Source: Paragyromitra xinjiangensis (Eukaryota > Ascomycota > Pezizomycetes > Pezizales > Discinaceae). From it: a DNA stretch of 64,000 bases. Shown in pieces: positions 60,340 to 64,000 of the stretch. The stretch covers positions 1,860,001-1,924,000 of the forward strand of contig JBCAMK010000012.1 in assembly GCA_038503065.1 (NCBI GenBank). The letters are read 5' to 3'. Each line of letters begins with the position of its first letter. The stretch's first letter is position 1. The notes under the pieces were generated by a model, which was not told where the DNA came from, searched no databases, and saw only the letters and a list, made by a program, of their open reading frames with translations. The position numbers were made by a program, and so were the translations under genes.

Positions 60340-62430
60340 GGTGGGCGCTGATGATGGCGGGTGAACGAGGGGAGCTGCTGGCTTTGATATACTCGTAATT
60401 GACTGACATTTGTGCGCTGGGCTGGGCCTGCATACCAAAATCATAGGAAGTATGGAGCACGGGCCTAGCCTGGTGCACAAACTTCAGTCATTTACGAGTA
60501 GAATTGATACTGTAAGGCGTGGGAGACTTCTGATGGTAGAGCCTGACCGAGGATGGATTTGCCGGCTACGTGTAGTCGTCTTATGGGCTGCAGAAAGCGA
60601 TCGGTGGTTCAAAAAAGGATCTACTCTACATACCTGTACTTTTGTCTCGGTACTCTACCCACCTATATCGTCGCGATCTTTCCGAAGTGGTATGGATCAG
60701 CATGGAGTGACTTGGATACTCTTTCAGTAGAGTAAGGAGCGGCAAGGTTTAGCTAATTGAGGTAGAGAAATATAGTCAGTTATTTAGAAGTAGGCGGTAT
60801 GGTACGTGAAATCTGGCCAATAAAATAGTAACGGAAATATTTGATTCATATTCAGCTAAGATCTGCTACTGTTTACGAGTTGGGGTAGGCATGAAGAAGC
60901 TGAATATGCAAGCTGCAAGCATGTCTGAGACATATAGATGCTAGGGTCTTAATTGGGAAGAAGACTCCACGCAAAGGAAGTAACTACACCTGCCAATTAA
61001 GCGAATAGAGAGAAATTTAACTTGAGAGTAGGGCGGTTCTCGTGTCACGGAGTTCTCAAAGAAGATACTGGAGTCTTTCTGAATTATTCCGCATTTTGTG
61101 GTGGCATGTTATCGGGACAACTCACTTTCTTTTTCCACCGGTATTACACATATAGTGACGTAGTGACGACATGTTTGTCTCGGTATGTACAATTTTCTTT
61201 TTTAATGCTGATCGTTAATAGTATACAGTTAGAGTACCGTATCGTAGTGTTTGGTGAAATTAGTTCCGGCGCTAGTAGGTAAAACATGCATAAATCACGT
61301 CGGTTTTCCATGGTTTTCCGCCAGTAGCTTTCTAACAGCATAATAGACGCAGAATATAAACAAAATGCACGGCTTACCTACTAGGGCCGGAATCAAATAC
61401 TACAGTGGTGAAGGTACAGTAAGTAAACTCCCCCTCCTAGAAAGAGAAAAAGAGAGGCCAACGACACCAATACTCATCGCCAATTTTTTCTACAGCACTC
61501 AAGGCCGAAGCCTCTCGTTGAGACCGTCAATCTTGATAGAGCGATAGTTTGCGGAGAGACTTTGCGGAAGGACTTTGAAATTCAAAGTGCCTATGGCCAA
61601 CGCTTCAAAATTGGTGGGGCTACTCGGTTAAGCATTGGAATTATCTGGTCAGACCCTAGAGGCCAAGCACCAAGTGAAACAGCAACCAACGAGCACATCG
61701 ATCAGCACCTCATCGGGGAAATGTGATTCGTGGTTGGGATGTTTGTTGTATGTTGAAATTATTGTTATCAAATGTACAGAGAAAATACCGTAATATATAT
61801 ATTTAGTGCAAGCGGGAAAGTGGGGTCGCGGGGCGTGCTAGCTCACCGTGACTTTCGCATACATCGTTGGCATAGTACTGGAAAGTGGCGTGAGATTGAT
61901 ACGGTATTTGTACATTATTCTCGTGGGTGGGGGATTAGTAAATATTAATCGGTATTGTTACAGAGTTCTTAAGGTAAGTACTTCTGATGCTCTAATTTCA
62001 CTCGCACTAGAGTATAGTCTGACTCTCACCAGCAACATGGCTTTGGGAGAAAAACAGTTAGGGCAAGGTACTGCTCAACAGGTAAGGCCAGAATTACTGC
62101 TTAATACGCAATATCGAGTGTTATCCCCTAGATCGTAGCTCCTCACACTGAAATTCAATACTTTGGGCTTTGGTCGCTTGATTTTTTCAGGTTCTGTAGC
62201 CTAAACTTGCCAATTATAGCAGAGATAATAGGCCTTTCTAAGCCTCTGCTTATGGATTCCCAGCTGTAAAACACAAGAATTTTCGGGGAGATGTGCTGAA
62301 TATGCCAAGCCGAGCTGTTTCATACTCGCTGACTGAAGTCTGTGAAAATACTCGACTATGATCTAGGGGATAGCGGTCTAGTTGTACCAAAGCCCTCCCC
62401 TCCACACTTGCTTCGCCTGCAGAATCCCGG
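60340..62430. other. Intergenic, no confident gene
   Basis: Upstream of the FAD oxidase gene. One frame at about 61497-61723 on plus (EIQSAYGQRFKIGGATRLSI) is open for 75 codons after a possible acceptor and looks protein-like, but it lacks a start and any recognised family. An AT-rich patch lies at 61780-61805. Confidence 0.45.
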
Positions 62431-62439
62431 TGCTATGCC

Positions 62440-62747
62440 CGATCCCTCCACGCCATAGAAATAGCTCGTGAGAATAAGTATCTGTACTTCGATGAAAAAA
62501 GTGTTTCGTCTAGCGTGGTTATGTGCTCGAGGCCGAGTAGCGCTCCGGTTTTGAAGAGGTCGCCGGAGTTGGTGTAGTTGGCAAAGGGAGCAGGGGTCAC
62601 GGTTTAGTTAGTGAGGTTCTCAGGGATAGTGGGATTTCTGAAGGCGGTAGAGAGGGGTAAGAGCTTTGATATGGCGGAGGTGGAATTCGTGGGAGCCGGA
62701 GGGAGAGATATTGAGAGAGCGGCTACCCAAAGCAAAATTTGGGGCAT
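62440..62747 (-). pseudogene. Degenerate fragment with GH43-like N-terminus
   Basis: From ATG 62747 the frame gives a signal-peptide-like start (MPQILLWVAALSISLPP) and then PLSTAFRNPTIPENL, which matches the GH43 gene at 21.8 kb ([14 protein letters not shown]) at 9 of 11 positions before the catalytic NPDPT. A stop TAA at 62606-62604 interrupts. The same frame then reads on for 56 codons (APFANYTNSGDLFKTGALLG and LETLFSS-like sequence) to another stop near 62434. The catalytic Asp is absent. This is probably a decayed or chimeric copy. Confidence 0.4.
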
Positions 62748-62859
62748 GAGATTCTGAGAAGGAGCTCGGGAGTAACTTATTATAGGGGTTTTTCGTGCTG
62801 AGCGTTTCGGGTCAGGGTCAGCTTTTTGCAGTGTGTAACGTTCGGGAGCCCGCAGGCTA

Positions 62860-63205
62860 TCGTACGGCAGGAAGCAGCAACTATTCGAAAGTCAGATATG
62901 CGTCGTACGGCGCCTAGGAGCACTTTGCAAAAGTGGAGAATCGCGTCGTACGGCGGGAAGCAGCAACTATTCAAAATCGATATATGCGTCGTACGGCGCC
63001 TGGGAGCACTCTGCAAAAGTGGAGAATCGCGTCGTACGGTGAGCAGAAGCAACTCTTCAAAAGCCAAAACAGCGTCGTACGGGGTCTTCGGGCATATATT
63101 GATAGTTGGAGAATCGGCCCGTACGATAGCAAATATCAAAATCCTAAAAGTGCAGCATGCCGTCGTACAGGAGATATTCGCTAATTTATATAGTGCGAAT
63201 CTGAG
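62860..63205. repeat. 43-bp tandem array centred on TCGTACGG
   Basis: GTAC cores fall at 62862, 62905, 62948, 62991, 63034, 63077, 63121 and 63165, i.e. spacings of 43,43,43,43,43,44,44. The core is CGTCGTACGGCG, decaying to CCCGTACGA and TCGTACAG in the last units. Units alternate between two types (one with GGAAGCAGCAACTATTC, the other with GGAGCACTTTGCAAAAGTGG), making an 86-bp higher-order period. The period is not a multiple of 3, so it is non-coding. Confidence 0.85.
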
Positions 63206-63290
63206 AAGAAAAATGCGCCCGGAAGTTAGACAGTTGGCACCAAATCCCACAAGATATTTTTTCTGAGAATGCGGTTATAGGGTAATAAGC

Positions 63291-63336
63291 ACCCCCTGAG
63301 TCCATTGCCGCCCTCAAAACAGCAGATTCAGGGGGT
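63291..63336. other. Hairpin with ACCCCCTGA arms
   Basis: ACCCCCTGAGTC (63291-63302) and GATTCAGGGGGT (63325-63336) are inverted copies with one mismatch, spaced by 22 bp. They lie between the 43-bp array and the 385-bp repeats, so they may mark an element end or a terminator-like structure. Confidence 0.45.
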
Positions 63337-63387
63337 TGTTGTTGGGTTTGCAAGGGGGGGGGTGGTTTTAAGCGACAGGGTATATCT

Positions 63388-64000
63388 CAGCATCCCAATG
63401 TTGGAGACACATAGAAATTTTGTATGGTGTAGGTAATTCTCAGAACAACCGAAAAAAACACACCAAACTACAACAAGGTAAGGCTGGATCCATAGAATAA
63501 AGAAAATAAATGTGAAAGGGCATGTGTATACTAGAGTATAAATTGAAAAAACTCGAAAAAACACTCTCTGGAGATGCATGTAAGCGAGTCATGGAATATC
63601 ACTCACAATGACGTCATTGCTGAATCAAAAACGAAAACAAATACATTGAATCATACCGTATTTATATGTTTTTCGGTAATATAGTAATACTAGACATAGA
63701 GGAGAATGCAGAAGCATGTGAAAAACATTGATTTATGATGTGTTTTTCGGTGATGTTGTCTCTGGGTATTTATCATCATGCCAAGATTGGAGACACATAG
63801 TAAATTTGTATGAGGTGTGTAATTCTCGGAACGCCCAGAAAAAAAATAGTAAAAAATAATAAAGAAACAGTGAATTAATAAATTAACGAAGGGAAATACA
63901 AGAAACAATGAGTATGTGTGGTATGAACAGAAAAAACACGAAAAAACACTCTGAAGGGGTATCTAAATGAGTGATGAAATATCACTTGCTATGATGTCAT
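63388..64000. repeat. ~385-bp direct repeat, second copy cut by window end
   Basis: Copy 1 (about 63388-63620) and copy 2 (about 63771-64000) share ordered blocks: TTGGAGACACATAG (63401 and 63787), AATTCTC-GGAAC-type sequence, GAAAAAAC-CGAAAAAACACTCT (about 63545 and 63930), and AATATCAC followed by TGACGTCAT / TGATGTCAT. The offset is 383-386 bp throughout. Both copies give a similar minus-strand peptide (SENYLHHTKFLCVSN / SENYTPHTNLLCVSN), probably a by-product of DNA similarity. Confidence 0.7.

Noticed and set aside
61497..61723. Possible exon reading QRFKIGGATRLSIGIIWSDP
   Set aside because: It is open for 75 codons after a plausible acceptor, but there is no start, partner exon or recognised family. 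Chance is likely over this length.
62860..63205. CRISPR-like array
   Set aside because: Cores are regularly spaced, but the spacers are themselves repeated in alternation, no cas genes are present, and the host is eukaryotic. It is a tandem repeat.

Overview
The window looks like nuclear DNA of a filamentous ascomycete (Pezizomycotina). Genes carry many short introns (about 45-90 nt, one of 223 nt) with GTAAGT-like donors and CTAAC-like branch points. The gene families are typical of that group: a NACHT-ankyrin NLR, DHA2 drug transporter, GH43 glycosidase, cytochrome b5-acyl-CoA dehydrogenase, CorA-like/ankyrin protein and BBE-type FAD oxidase. A long disordered protein resembling Eurotiales 'gastric mucin-like' proteins hints at Eurotiomycetes, but this is weak. 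All exon models were spliced by eye, choosing junctions that keep the frame and restore family motifs.

Layout: nearly all genes are on the minus strand. 1-3527 is an NLR that leaves the window on the left. 7849-9993 is a five-exon DHA2 transporter. 9994-19879 is a 10-kb stretch with no recognisable gene. 19880-21960 is an eight-exon GH43. 26162-29017 is a 951-residue conserved low-complexity protein. 32746-33819 is an F-box-like/ankyrin protein. 34764-36635 is the cytochrome b5-acyl-CoA dehydrogenase. 37429-37974 is a packed group of miniature inverted-repeat elements. 38704-41646, the only clear plus-strand gene, encodes a CorA-like membrane domain fused to nearly identical ankyrin repeats. 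43393-47734 is a multi-exon gene or gene pair: a helical region, then, after an in-frame TAG, a transmembrane helix and four C2H2 fingers. 50892-51501 is a broken low-complexity gene. 53986-54824 is an 839-bp inverted-repeat element. 55673-56782 is a secreted PAF-acetylhydrolase-like hydrolase. 58338-60339 is a BBE-type FAD oxidase. The right end (62.4-64 kb) holds a degenerate GH43-like fragment, a 43-bp tandem array and a ~385-bp tandem repeat that leaves the window.

There is no clear metabolic cluster. The recurring theme is repeat-based sensor or regulator proteins (NLR-ankyrin, F-box-ankyrin, CorA-ankyrin, membrane-anchored zinc finger) among single enzymes and miniature transposon debris. 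About 60% of the window is non-coding or unrecognisable, as in an accessory, repeat-prone region. The most unusual items are the CorA-ankyrin gene with a 209/210-identical internal duplication, the zinc-finger gene interrupted by one amber codon, and the 43-bp palindrome-centred array.
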